Origin: Platanthera guangdongensis
Taxonomy: Eukaryota; Streptophyta; Magnoliopsida; Asparagales; Orchidaceae
NCBI GenBank assembly: GCA_039583875.1
Contig: CM077160.1
Coordinates: forward strand, 116,145,314-116,209,313
Reading direction: 5' to 3'
DNA length: 64,000 bases
The notes under the pieces were generated by a model. That model saw only the letters and a program-made list of their open reading frames with translations. It was not told the origin of the DNA and searched no databases. The stretch's first letter is position 1. Each line of letters starts with the position of its first letter. This document shows, piece by piece, positions 1-11,250 of this stretch. A program made the position numbers and the translations under genes.

Positions 1-2
1 TG

Positions 3-407
3 GTCAATTCGGCCCGATCGTTGGAAAAGGTTGCGAAGAAAGTTCAAGATAAGAAGGACCCAGGAGAAAGGAAGAACGAGTTCAAAGTGCCAAGCAACAA
101 GACAGGTTTCCGCAGATGGAACAAGAAGCGGAGGACTTCGAACTCAGCCCCTTCGGCTGATGCATCGGGGGCAACTACTAGTCGAGTCCCCGGGGCTTGC
201 TACAACTGCGGGAAGACGGGGCATTTTGCTCGGGAGTGTTAGAGCGGACGTCCAAAGTCCGAGAGGAGACCTGGAGCGACTTATGAGGAGAAAGGGAAGG
301 CGGTGGAGTCAACCGCATCCCATCATGCTCCAGCCCAGCCTAGAGTCTACAACCTTGGTCTACAGGAGGCCATTAAGCAAGCAGACGTGGTGACAGGTAT
401 GAGTTAA
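3..407 (+). CDS. Gag C-terminus of chromovirus (partial, one internal stop)
   Basis: The frame is open from base 3 and encodes a basic, Ser-rich stretch, then a CCHC zinc knuckle ([14 protein letters not shown], about 198-239) typical of the nucleocapsid part of Gag. A TAG follows at 240-242. Beyond it the same frame stays open, through a segment ending in VVTG, to a TAA at 405-407. In related chromoviruses gag runs without a stop into protease, so the 240-242 TAG looks like a single nonsense mutation. The TAA at 405-407 lies inside the candidate intron described separately, so unspliced RNA would end Gag there. The N-terminus is outside the window. Confidence 0.8.
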
Positions 408-473
408 ATTACAGTGGTTTAACTTTTATAGTTGTTACCTTCGTATTGGTTAGCTTACGTTTGTTAATGCTAG
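397..473 (+). other. Candidate spliceosomal intron between gag and protease
   Basis: The 77-bp segment begins GTATGAG after CAG, ends TGCTAG before G, and is T-rich in between, with a CTTAC branch-like word about 18 nt before the end. Removing it joins base 396 to 474 as a GGC (Gly) codon. This puts the gag frame (codons starting at multiples of 3) in phase with the pol frame (codon TTT at 476), directly before the usual [10 protein letters not shown] protease start. Without splicing, translation stops at 405-407. The length and base composition suit a plant mini-intron. There is no transcript evidence here, so this is inferred from sequence. Confidence 0.55.
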
Positions 474-3400
474 GCTTTGTGTTAATCTTTGGGTTTCCGG
501 CGAGAGCCCTTTTTGATACGGGGGCATCACATTCCTTCTTGTCTGAAAAGTTTATATCGCGCATCGGAGTTCCGTTCTCGATGGCAGAAAACAAGTTGGA
601 TGTGTTGTTGCCTAATGGGTGCTCAATGCGTGCGGATAGGATTTGTGTTGTGAAGATTCGGATTGGAGACCGGGAGTTTGATTTGCGGGCGTTGGTTCTA
701 CCATTAGTGGAGTTCGACGTAATTTTCGGGATGGATTGGCTCTCGGAGCAAAGTGCATGTATTGATTGCAACCGTAAAGAAGTTAAGTTGGGTCTGGACA
801 CTGATCGGGAGACTACTTTTGCGGGCATGAAGGGGTCAGGGAAAGTTCTGATGTCGGCCCTTCAGGTGTTCAAGGTAGTTCGGTCTGGGGAAGAACTATA
901 TGTCACTCTAGTGCAGACTTCGACGCCTAAGCCTAGTCTGGACAGCATTCCAGTTGTGTCCGAGTATCCTGATGTGTTTCCAGATGATCTCCCAGGAGCC
1001 CCTCCTCAGCGGGAGATAGACTTTACTATAGAGCTGGTACCGGGTGCCAAACTGGTGTCACGCTCCCCCTATAGGATAGCCCCAAGAGAAATGGCAGAGT
1101 TGAAGGTGCAACTACAAGAGTTGCTAGAGCAAGGTTATGTGCGTCCAAGTTCGTCGCCTTGGAGCGCACCAGTTCTCTTTGTTAAGAAGAAAGATGGGAG
1201 CATGCGGCTTTGTATCGATTATCGGGAATTGAACAAACTTACGGAGAAGAACAAATATCCAATCCTGAGGATTGACGATCTATTTGATCAGCTGGTTGGA
1301 TCAACTGTATATTCGAAGTTAGATTTGAAGTCCGGTTACTATCAGTTGAGGATAAGGGAGAGCGACATCCCAAAGACAGCATTTAGTACGCGGTTTGGGC
1401 ATTACGAGTTCACGGTCATGCCGTTTGGGTTGACGAATGCGCCATCCGTATTTATGGATCTGATGAATAGGACGTTCAGAGAATACTTGGATCAGTTTGT
1501 GATAGTATTCATCGATGATATTCTAGTGTATTCGCGGTGCGAGGAGGATCATTATAAGCATTTACACATGGTGTTGGAGACTTTGAGGAAAAGTCAGTTG
1601 TATGCAAAGTTCTCCAAGTGTGAATTTTGGTTATCCTCGATAGCGTTCCTTGGTCATGTTGTCAGTGGAGAAGGAATAGCTGTGGATCCGGCGAAGATAG
1701 TGGCGATACGGGAGTGGCCTATTTTGACTACGGTGGCAGAGGTCCGGAGTTTTCTGGGGCTTGCTGGCTACTACAGGCGCTTCGTAGAGAACTTCTCGCG
1801 GATAGCACTACCACTCACGACGTTGACAAGAAAGGATCAGAAGTTTGTGTGGTCTCCGGAGTGCGAACAGGCTTTTGAAGAATTGAAGAGGCGGTTGACC
1901 ACGGCGCCCATTTTATGTTCGCCAAGTGGAACCGAAGGGTTCGAGATCTATAGTGATGCTTCGGGCAGTGGTTTGGGCTGTGTTCTGCTACAGCATGGGA
2001 GAGTGATAGCTTATGGTTCACGACAATTGAAGGTTCACGAGAGGAATTATCCGGTCCACGACTTAGAGTTAGCGGCCGTGATTTTTGCTCTAAAGCTTTG
2101 GAGGCACTATCTGTACGGTGTGAAGGTGGATATTTACACCGATCATAAGAGTTTGAAGTACCTATTGGACCAAAAGGATTTGAACATGAGGCAGAGGAGG
2201 TGGATGGAGTTCTTAGGGGACTACACCTTCAAGATACACTATGTGCCTGGGAAGGGAAATGCAGTGGCGGATGCGTTGAGTCGTAAGATTCCCGCACAAG
2301 CCAATTGGTTATCAGTACATGATGAGAGATTGGTCCAAGAGTTGGAGGCATTGGAGATATCTTGCGTTGACAAGCAGTCTAGTGCCGAGGCAAAATTGTT
2401 TTGGACAGAGGTGCAGTGTGACCTAGCGGATAGAGTTCGGCGGGCTTTGGTTCAGGATAGCAGCATGAAGCAAATCTTGGATGAAGCTTTGGATGGGTCA
2501 AATTCCCAGTTTGTGGTTGAAGATGGGTTGCTAAGGAAGGACAGTCGTCTATGCGTTCCTAGTGCGGATAATATTCGGGAGGAATTGATGTATGAGGCTC
2601 ATCATACCAAGTACTCAATCCACCCGGGAAGCACAAAGATGTATAGAGACATGAAGAAATTATTCTGGTGGCCGGGTTTGAAGAAGGATGTGGCACTTTA
2701 TGTGGCCAAGTGTCGTACTTGTGCATTAGTGAAGGCGGAATGCCAGAAGCCCGGAGGTTTCTTGAAATCCCTTCCTATCCCAGAATGGAAGTTCGACGAC
2801 ATATCTATGGATTTTGTGCACGGTTTGCCGAAGTCGCAGAAAGGAAATGACGCCATTTGGGTGGTCGTTGATAGATTGACAAAGGTGTCGCACTTTATCC
2901 CAGTGAGAAAGGAAGATCCAGTAGAAAAGTTAGCCAAACTCTACGTGGATAATATAGTACGATTGCATGGTGTGCCTAGAAGTATTGTTAGTGATCGAGA
3001 TGGACGCTTCACGTCAAATGACTGGAGGTTAGTGCATGGTCTGTTGGGTACTAAACTAAAGTTCAGCACAGCCTTTCACCCGCAGACGGATGGCCAAACT
3101 GAGAGAGTCAACGGGACTATGGAGGACATGCTTCGCATGTGCGTCCTAGATTTCGGGAAGCATTGGGAGGATCACCTGTACATGGTGGAGTTTGCTTACA
3201 ACAACAGCTTTCAGGCAAGCATTGGAATGGCGCCTTTCGAAGCCTTGTACGGGAGGAAGTGTCGTACGCCGTTGTCTTGGTTGGAGGCAGGCGAATCAAA
3301 GTTGTATAAACGTCAAGCGGTGGAAGATGCCACTTCAATGATACGGACAATTCAGGAAAGGCTGAAGATTGCTCAGGATAGACAGTCAAAGTATTACAAT

Positions 3401-3859
3401 GCCAAACATAGAAATGTGGAATTCAACGTTGGCGACATGGTATATTTGAAGATCAAGCCGTTCAAGGGTGTATCGCGGGTTCGACGCTTGAAGAAGCTGA
3501 GTCCGAGATACCTTGGACCATTTGAAATCCTGGAGCGTGTTGGCGAGGCGGCGTATAGATTAAAGCTGTCGGCGGAATTGAGTGGGCTGCATGATGTATT
3601 CCACGTATCGGTGTTGCGTAAGGCAGTGCAAGAGCCTTCACAGATCGTTGCAGACAATCAGGTACCAGTTGACTATGAGTTAACAACAAGGGTCAAGCCA
3701 GTGCGAATTGAAGATGTTGCAGTCAAACGACTCCGCAACAAGGAGGTCCGAATGGTTAAAGTCCGTTGGGATAATTGCGGACGTGAGGAGCTTTCTTGGG
3801 AGCGAGAGCAAGCTATGTTGGAGGAATACCCCGAGCTATTCCACTCAGGTATCATTTAG
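474..3859 (+). CDS. pol: Pol polyprotein of chromovirus (PR-RT-RNaseH-INT-chromodomain)
   Basis: One uninterrupted frame runs to TAG at 3857-3859. The order is: aspartic protease with DTG at 515-523; reverse transcriptase with the Gypsy FIDD catalytic box at 1508-1519; RNase H with SDAS (Asp at 1955) and YTDH; integrase with an HHCC zinc finger (about 2600-2735) and DDE residues Asp 2810, Asp 2993 and Glu 3101; a GPF motif near 3517; and a C-terminal chromodomain-like segment (about 3690-3850, [16 protein letters not shown]). Chromodomains of this clade are thought to direct integration to marked chromatin. All catalytic residues I looked for are present, so the enzyme part may be functional. 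No start codon is expected, because the product is probably made as a Gag-Pol fusion; the first upstream codons in this frame are inside the candidate intron. Confidence 0.93.
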
Positions 3860-3900
3860 CTTTTGTGTACCTTTGTTTAATTTCGGGACGAAATTCCTTA

Positions 3901-3913
3901 AGTGGGGGAGATT
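3901..3913 (+). other. Polypurine tract of chromovirus
   Basis: AGTGGGGGAGATT lies directly before the LTR start TGTAACG. This is the plus-strand DNA priming site, in the expected place between the pol stop and the 3' LTR. Confidence 0.85.
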
Positions 3914-5886
3914 TGTAACGCCCCGAAAGTTGTGTGCGAGTCGGTCGCGAAAAAAGAGTTTTTGGTGCCTGTAGGGGTACACGGCCTAGGACACGGGCGT
4001 GTCCAAGGCCGTGTCTGGCTGGTGATTTTTTGGCCGTTTTCAACCCGAGAAGGACACGGCCAGAAACACGGCCGGATGACACGGGCGTGTCATCCGACAC
4101 AGGCGTGCGCCAACCCGTGTCCCTACCCGTGTCCTGATGGGTCGTGTCCGTTGCCGTGGCGGTTATGCGTGACACGCCCACGAACACGGGCGTGTCGAGG
4201 AACCCGACACGGGCGTGTCAGGTCAGACACGGGCGTGTCTTGACCCGTGTGCTTTTCTCAGTTCGACGATCGTGCCTGGATCGAGGCACACGGCCATGGA
4301 CACGGCCGTGTGCCAAGCCGTGTGCGGCCCAGTTCTGGGGAATTTTGTGCAGATCCGAGCCGTTCATTTTCTTTAATTAGGATCCGATGGCCCAGATTAG
4401 TTCCTGCTCTGTTAAGGCCGGGAATAGGGAGTTATTCCCTCATTTTCTCTCCAAAGTTCTCCCCTTCCAAAGTGAGAGAGAAGAGGAAGAGGAAGGAGGT
4501 TTCCGGCCACCGGCGGAGCATCGGAGCACCGTTTCGAAATCGGAGAGCGGATCCGTGGAGGGAAAGTAATTGCGAAGAGTTCTAACCGCGTAGTTTTTCC
4601 ATGGCACCAAAACGGACTACAAGGGTAACGATTCTCAACTCGAGCGCTTGAAGCTCTTTCTTTCTGCATAGGGAATCCCGCTCCCGCGAGTATGCGGTGA
4701 GTTCGTGGTGTTCCTTGGGGTTGACGGGAATAGTCCCCCTTGTGTTGCATGTAGAGCCCGGAATCGTAAGTACGGGCATAGGCATTGTGTGTGAAGCCTA
4801 CCCGGACGTGTTTAGTCTGGATCGGTGATGTTGCATTTGATGTGGTTTTGCCGGAGAAGACTCCGTGCTTTGGATTTTTCGGGTTTCTACGCGGTAGATT
4901 GCAGCAGGGATCCTTGGAGGTTAGCTTCAAGGCGCACCCGGAAAATTGAGCGGAAACGTGTTCTGCTAACTTGGCGGTCTGGGAACCGGCCTTGATCATA
5001 ACTGGGTTATGAGATTGTTTTGGAAAATTTGGGATCCGAGAGAAGCTTGGCCCGCGCAAAGTTCCTTAAATTGGACATGCAGCGTGAGCAACGGGCAAGT
5101 GGAATTGGACCTAGGCTATGTGGTTCGGTGCGAGAGACCCGAAGACGGGGACTGGCCGTTGGCATAGTTGGAGCCTTAGACGGTGGTCAGAAAGGCTAAA
5201 TGCTCACATGTTGTTGCCATCCTGGGGGTGGTGGTGGATGCACTGATGGGTCAGGGTCCACCATGAATGTGCCCTGAGTGCACGGGGTGTTTGGCCGTGC
5301 GAGCCTACACCTGTGGCGAATTATAATTACGCTATATATATATTGTTGGCTAATGTTTTGCAGGGAAAGAGCACCGCCGTCCCGAGTAAGGGGCGGGGTC
5401 GTTATAATTTGGTCGGCTTTTAGCTGACCGTTGCTTTATTTGCCACCGTGCGGTGGTATGTGCTTGCAGGTGCTGCGGAGCCGAGCGCCAAATAGCGGGC
5501 TGGAGCCCATGTTGCTGTGCTGGCCCTAGAAGGCCGTAGAATAGTTTTATTTATATATTTCATGTGTGGCCGACCTGCGAGCCGATGTATGTAAAACACT
5601 ATTTATAAAGTGAACATTTGTAAGGCCTTAAGGCCATGTACCTGTTTCTGTGTATTTGGGGTTTCATTCCTGTTGTTGTAGCTGTGGACATTCATATTGA
5701 TGGAATTAATTTTGGGTTCTTTCAACTTTAAAATCTTCCGCTAGAATGCTCTGTGATTAGGACGAGTAGTCTTAATTGGTTGGTTTGATTATTCATTTAG
5801 TATCACTTCCGACTGTCTGTGGTATATGGCGTCGGGTTCCAGCTGGACCTTCTGTTATATGCCATGCGACAGATGGGGGTGTTACA
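3914..5886 (+). repeat. 3' LTR of chromovirus (1973 bp)
   Basis: Begins TGTAACGCCC after the polypurine tract and ends GTGTTACA, the usual TG...CA limits. About 60-410 bases in there is an array of the word ACACGGGCGTGT and its variants (3978-4325). A run CTATATATATATTG at about 5329-5343 is a possible TATA element. The second LTR is outside the window, so the ends rest on sequence signals and on the gag sequence that resumes at 5887. Confidence 0.88.
3978..4325. repeat. Array of ACACGGSCGTGT palindromes in LTR U3
   Basis: At least a dozen copies of ACACGGGCGTGT, ACACGGCCGTGT or half-words (ACACGGGC, CCCGTGTC) occur in about 350 bp. The word is near-palindromic and contains two CpGs. It accounts for several long Arg/Thr-rich open frames on both strands, which are not genes. 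Confidence 0.85.
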
Positions 5887-6583
5887 CACATAGCTTCCCA
5901 ACATCTCGTTTACCCCCTGCTTGATGTGAAACAGAGACTCGGACTCCTTCTTCCTCTTCTTCGAAGTGGTGAATCTCAGCGTGAATCCTCGGCGTAAGTC
6001 CTCGAAGCAATAGATGGAGCTGGCCGGTAGCTGGTGGAACCATTCTCTCTCTTTCTCCCGGAGGGTGATGGCGAAGAGCCGGCACTTGAATCCGTCCGAC
6101 ATCTGACGGATGGAGACCACGTCCTCGAACCATTGGACGTGCTGTACCTGGTCTCCCTTCCCAGTGTAATAGGACATCTCGGGCTCCCTGAACCCATCTG
6201 GAACTGGAGCTGAAGAGACCAGCTCGCTGAAAGGACTCCCTCCTCCCACTGGGCGAGCTGGCGAGTCTCGCGAGCCCAGCTCGCCGAAGCGACCTCGGCC
6301 TGCCGAGCCAGGGAAGAGCTCGTGCCCGGGGAGCTCGCACCCTCGGCCTTCCTCGGCCACTTCCTTCCCAGCTCGCCCGCCGGGAGCGTCCTCGCCCAAT
6401 GAGGGGGCGGCCGTGATCTGGTTGGCCGGCGTCGAGCACTCGGCCCGCGTGTCGAGTGCGAACTTGACCAGATTCAGCACCTCGTTTCTGAAGTCTTCGA
6501 ACATTCCCACCGTTGCGAGAGGCGGGGGGGGGGGGGGGGGGGGGCGGCGAGCTCGGCCTGGCAGATCCTTGTCCCGTCATCGA
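5887..6583 (-). pseudogene. Gag N-terminal half, cut by chromovirus insertion
   Basis: The minus frame from about 6508 to 5887 encodes MFEDFRNEVLNLVKFAL, then an acidic/Pro-rich stretch, then the Gag core: YYTGKGD, WFEDV, FKCRLFAITLR, EWFHQLPASSI, LRRGF, LFHIKQGVNE, GSYV. The core matches the retrotransposon Gag family pattern (the WF..L, F...F and IKQG positions). Reading stops at the LTR edge just after GSYV. An ATG further upstream (6583, MTGQGSARPSS) is in another frame and is separated from the core by a run of 21 C (minus strand), so either the run has slipped or the real start is the ATG at about 6504. Confidence 0.75.
6524..6544. repeat. Homopolymer of 21 G (21 C in gag sense)
   Basis: An uninterrupted G run on the plus strand. 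In gag sense it encodes polyproline, and its length sets which frame follows. It may also be an assembly or sequencing weak point. Confidence 0.9.
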
Positions 6584-6635
6584 GCTCGCGGAAACTTTTC
6601 TGCGCTGACCACGTTCCACGCTCACCGCACCAAAA

Positions 6636-7291
6636 TGTTGAAACCAGAACCCGACTTCCTGTGGAACTCGCCCTTGGGGAAAGGGGTGGTCTCGCGCCTA
6701 CTTCGCTCCTGCAAGGAAAACAAGACAAGGAGAAACAGACCCAAGGGCTCGGCGGGGAGGTCCCACCACAAACCCGGAAGATCTCAGAGCGCTTCCCCTC
6801 CTTAGCCTGAAGCCGAGCTAAGGTACCCTCAGAAAGCACTTGAAGATTTTGGGGAGGAGCACAGGGAAAAAACCTGCTTTCTGGGGTACCCCTTGGGTCC
6901 TATTTATAGTTTTTGAAATCCGGACTGCCAATAACCAAAATAACTGACCTGAAATTACCAAGAAACCCTTGCTGGGCCTGCCAACAGCCAAACTCCGCTG
7001 TTTTGAAGGGCTATGGGCAGACCAGTAGAGGTAAAACAGTAAAAAGTACCTCTGACCCCCAGGCAAGCTGGGAGCTCTGGCCACCTCGGCGTGCTCTGCT
7101 CGCACGCTGCTGCCGAACTCCACTGCGAGGGTGCGAGTTGCAGCCCGCTCGGCGAATGCCAAGCTCGGGGTCGCCGATCGACGATCTCTGGCTGGCGGAT
7201 GCCGAGCTCGGGCTCGCCCCTGTTGATGCCGAGCTCGCCTGTTGCTGCCGAGCTCCCCTGTGACCTTGCTCGCCGGACACGGGGTTGTACA
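6636..7291 (-). repeat. 5' LTR of nested Gypsy element (656 bp)
   Basis: On the plus strand it runs from TGTTGAAACC to GTTGTACA. The inner edge faces TTTTGGTGCGGTGAG, the probable primer-binding region (minus sense). A TATA box (CTATAAATAGG, minus sense) is at 6899-6909, and upstream of it an array of CGAGCTCG-type words fills 7060-7262. The outer limit is inferred from where Copia-A-like spacer sequence resumes; there is no second LTR here to confirm it. Confidence 0.65.
6899..6909 (-). promoter_or_regulatory. LTR TATA box
   Basis: CTATAAATAGG in minus sense, about 380 bases inside the LTR from its 5' limit. The same CTATAAATAGGACC context recurs in the LTRs near 19663 and 50897. Confidence 0.6.
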
Positions 7292-7640
7292 AAGTGCAAG
7301 GGAACTGAAAGCACGGAATGGAGGTCGAATAAAACCTAGATATAAGGTTTCCAGAATATGAATCGACAAACTCCGTTCCACGAAAAATAAAAAATTCTTC
7401 GATCTGAGGTCGATGAAATAATTTGAAGTTAAATAATTCGTCGAGCTTAGTCTGAAGATTTGAAGACAATTCGTCGATCTCCGTTCGACGAAAATAACTT
7501 TACTCACAGAGAGTTCGTCGATCTCCATTTGACGAATATCTCAAGAACTTTCCCCAGTTCGTCGAACTCCGTTCGACGAACTTTGAAGAATTCGTCGAGC
7601 ACAGGCAGACCTTAAATTAAAACTTCTCCATTGATCATTC
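7292..7640. repeat. Copia-A pol-env spacer with TTCGTCGA palindromes
   Basis: No gene is seen. The stretch holds about eight copies of TTCGTCGA or TTCGACGAA arranged as inverted pairs (for example 7503-7533 and 7556-7583). It sits just 3' of pol, as the similar block does in Copia-E. Confidence 0.75.
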
Positions 7641-10600
7641 TAAGCTGATTTATAAAGAATAAGTCATTTCTTTCATCCAGGGGTTAGGTGAAAATACCAG
7701 TTCTTTGTTAATCAGTGTAGATATAGACAAGTTTAATTTTGTTTTTGTCTGCACACACTCTAATGAAATGATGCCTAATGTCTATATGTTTAGTCCTACT
7801 GTGATGGACTGTATTTTGTGTTATGGATATAGAACTTGTGTTATCACATAAGAGTGTTGAATTATTTAAGTTGAAGCCATAGTCCAGGAGTTGGTTTTGG
7901 ATCCACAACATCTGGGAACAGCAACTGCTAGCTGCTATATATTCTGCTTTAGTAGTTGATGTGGACACTGATGACTGTTTCTTACAAAACCAAGAGACTA
8001 ATCTCATTCCAAGGAACTGACAAGTTTTTGAAGTACTTTTTCTGTCCACCCTGCATCCAGCAAAGTCAGCATCTAAGTATCCAGTTAACTAAAATTCTGA
8101 CTCAGTAGGATACCAGAGTCCTAAACTAGGACAACTCTTTATATATCTCAATATTCTCTCTAGAAAAATTAGGAGAGATTATTTAGGGTTCACCTGGAAC
8201 CTAGCACAAAGACATGTGGCAAACATTATATCAGGTATGCTAGCTGTAAGATATAATAGGGACCCAACAATGCCCCTATATAACTTCTGGTCAATAGGTT
8301 TCACATGTGGATCAGAATCTATTACATCATTAGTACCCATGAGTGTTTTCTTTGCTGAGGCATCAACCATCCCAAACTTCTTAATAATCTCTTTAGCATA
8401 TTTAGCTTGGGAGATGAAAATGCCATCAGGGAGCTGCTTCACTTGGAGACCAAGAAAATAGGAGAGCTCACCCATGCTACTCATTTCAAACTTTGAATGC
8501 ATGAGGTCAGAAAACCTCTTGCATAGTTTGGAATCAGTAGAGCCAAATATAATGTCATCAACATATATTTGTACTAACAAGGTTTGGTCCTTATGATGTC
8601 TAGTCAATAAAGTTTTATCTACTATGCCTCTAATGAATTTATGCTCTATCAAAAAACTAGCTAAGGTCTCATACTAAGCTCTTGGAGCTTGCTTTAGACC
8701 ATAGAGGGCTTTATGCAATTTAAATACGTGAGAGGGATGGGTTGGAGAGATAAAACCTGGAGGTTGCTCAACATAAACCTCTTCTTTTAGTACTCCATTC
8801 AGAAAAGCACTCTTTACATCCATCTGATATACCTTGAATTTCTTGTAGACATCATAGACAAGAAAAATTCTGATTGTCTCTAACCTTGCATCTGGTGTAA
8901 ATGTTTGGTCATAGTCTATCCCTTCTTCTTGCATATAACCTTGAGCAACAAGCCTAGCCTTATTTCTCACAATTACACCTTGGGCATCTAGTTTGTTTCT
9001 ATATACCCATTTAGTTCTAATGACTGGGTAGTCTTTGGGTCTTGGAACTAAATCCCAAACTCTACATCTCTCAAATTGATTTAGTTCCTCTTGCATAGCA
9101 ATGATCCAGTGGGGATCTTGCTCAGCATCTTTTATGGATTGAGGTTCAACTTGAGAGAGGAAACAGGCTTGCATCAAGTCTTGGTTGAGTTGATGTCTTG
9201 TCTGTACACCTACTGACATGTCTCCAATCACTTGAGATCTGGGGTGATCCCTTAGTGAGACAAAGTCAGTGGGTGGAGTTGATTCAGCAATAGCTTTTGG
9301 AATTATTTGCTCTTGTCGAATTATATTTGTTGTTGACTGAGATTCAACTTCTTCCAACTGTGCTTCTTCACTGTCTTCATCAACTAGTGGAGAAGGATGT
9401 GTTAGAGCCTCATGGGTGAGGCTTAATTCATCCAAAGTCTCACACAGGTGAGGTACCTGCAAAGGATTACTCGTAGAAATCTCTTTCTCCTTGCAAGGCA
9501 TGTTAGCCTCAACAAAAGTAACATGAATTGATTCTTGAATTTTTAAAGATGATTTATTAAATACCCTATAAGCTTTGCTTACTTGGGAATATCTTAGAAA
9601 AATTCCCTCTTCAGCCTTAGCTTCAAACTTTCTAATGTATTTCTTATTATTATTATGTATGTAGCATACACATCCAAATAATTTAAAATAGGTGATTTTA
9701 GGTTTCTTCCCTTTAAGTAATTCATAGGGGGTCTTATTCTTGAGTTTATGTATCAAACTTCTGTTCAGGACATAATTTGATGTGCTTACAGCCTCTGCCC
9801 AAAAGGATAGGGGCATGTAATCATCTGCAGGTAATGTGCCTGCAGCTTCAATTAGGGTCCTATTTTTTCTTTCAGCTACCCCATTTTGTTGGGGAGTTCT
9901 AGGAGCTGAGAAGTAGTGCCTGATACCTTCCTTCTCACAGAACTCATGCATAAGAAGAGACTCAAACTCTGTACCATGATCACTTCTAATCAATGCAACA
10001 TGAGTAGAGTACTCAATCTGTATGGTCCTGAGAAAATCTGTATGAATTTTAAAGGTATCTGACTTAGATCTCAAAAAGAACACCCAAGTGAATCTTGAGA
10101 AGTCATCTACAATGACTAGAGTATAGGATTTCCCTCCTAGGCTTTGTACAGTAATGGGTCCAAAGAGATCCATGTGTAGCAAGTACAAGATCCTAGGGAA
10201 ATCACTTTTATTAACTGAATTAAAGATAGATTTAGTTTGCTTGCCTAGTTGACAAGCCCAACAAAGGCCTTCCTTCTTGTAGGGACCAGAAGGCAAACCT
10301 CTCACATGGTTGTCTTTAGATAGCCTAGCAATGTTTTTCATATTTACATGTCCTAACCTTTTATGCCATAATTTATTTTGGTTGCTAATTATATCAAGCA
10401 GACAAAAATCTGAATTGGCAGAATAGAAATCAATTAAATAAATGTTTCCGTATCTATTTCCAATTAAAACATTTTGTTTTTCTTTATTAGAAATAATACA
10501 AGTTTTTGAGTTAAAATGTACCTGATAACCTTCATCACATAATAAGCTTATGGAGATGAGGTTATGCTTGAGACCACTTACATAGGTCACCTTTTTGAAT

Positions 10601-10800
10601 GTGACTATTCCAATCCTTACTTTTCCATAGCCTTTAGACTGGCCACACTTTGAATCACCAAAGATTACCTTTGGTCCCAACATGGACTTGTAGTTGATTA
10701 GGTTGTCCTTGCTGCCAGTCATGTGTTTGGAGCATCCACTGTCCAGGTACCATGTTTGATTAATCACTGGACAACCCTTTTCCTGCAATGAAAACAGTTA
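7641..10800 (-). pseudogene. pol: Copia-A pol (PR-INT-RT-RNaseH), degraded
   Basis: From the 5' side (high coordinates): protease-like [12 protein letters not shown] near 10755; GAG-pre-integrase [15 protein letters not shown] and a C..C zinc region near 10280; integrase core ([35 protein letters not shown]); reverse transcriptase ([10 protein letters not shown] near 8800, YVDDIIFGST near 8555); RNase H (DADFAGCRVDRKST near 8050). The 704-codon frame 8674-10788 is intact. It ends at a TAG that replaces the Trp of the conserved PRAWYET word. More stops follow near 8090 and 7708. The Trp-to-stop change is what G-to-A decay of methylated DNA would give. Confidence 0.85.
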
Positions 10801-10984
10801 GTTGTTCTTGACCCAGGTTACCTTGGGTCCATTATATTATTGATAAGAAAACGGTATATCACAGAATACTCAGGTTGTGATTTATATCCTAATGGATGAT
10901 ATCTTCTAGGAGGTATTATCCAATCTGCAAGTAGGTTAAATTGTTTCTTAGTTTGATTGGAGTTGGTGTTATAATTATAATTTT

Positions 10985-11250
10985 TGTTAAGTCTGGCTGG
11001 GTTCGACGAATTGTTGTGAGTTCGTCGACCAGAGTTTGACGAAATGGGATGAGATCGTCGATCTCTGCTCAGAGAATGAACACAATCATTTTTTGTGCCT
11101 CAAGTTCATCGATCTTTGCTCGACGAACCATACAAAGTTCGTCGATCGCAGTAAGATGAATAATCATATCTAAAATTTGCGTTAAGAGTTCGTCGACTAG
11201 AGTTCGACGAACTGGACACATTTCGTCGATCTGAGTTCGACGAAATCTGC
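10985..11250. repeat. TCGTCGA/TCGACGA array in Copia-A gag-PR region
   Basis: Five to seven inverted pairs of TTCGTCGA and TTCGACGAA lie between the zinc knuckle and protease. Part is read in the gag frame as repeated RRTxxDE peptides. Confidence 0.75.

Larger units (their letters stand above)
1..5886 (+). mobile_element. Ty3/Gypsy chromovirus (Tekay/Del type), 3' part
   Basis: Right-hand portion of a plus-strand chromovirus: end of gag, complete pol, polypurine tract and 3' LTR. The 5' LTR and most of gag lie left of the window. The lineage call rests on the gene order PR-RT-RNaseH-INT, a GPY/F-type module followed by a chromodomain-like tail, and an LTR beginning TGTAACGCCCC and ending GTGTTACA. 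The element interrupts the gag of a minus-strand Gypsy element. That gag reads up to position 5887 and stops making sense at the LTR edge. The expected 5-bp target duplication on the right is CACAT (5887-5891); its partner is outside the window. The pol frame is open throughout, so this is probably the most recent insertion of the left nest. Confidence 0.9.
5887..7291 (-). mobile_element. Gypsy (Tat/Athila-like) element, 5' end only
   Basis: Minus-strand element seen from its 5' LTR (6636-7291) to mid-gag, where the chromovirus is inserted. The remainder lies left of the window, beyond the chromovirus. Its right edge (TG...CA limits, CA at 7290-7291) abuts Copia-A spacer sequence. The expected duplication is AAGTG (7292-7296). 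The lineage is judged only from Gag similarity to the retrotransposon Gag family of Tat/Athila elements. Confidence 0.7.

Noticed and set aside
3852..4380. Several Arg/Thr-rich open frames in the chromovirus LTR
   Set aside because: They arise from the ACACGGGCGTGT array; none has a domain or a plausible start.
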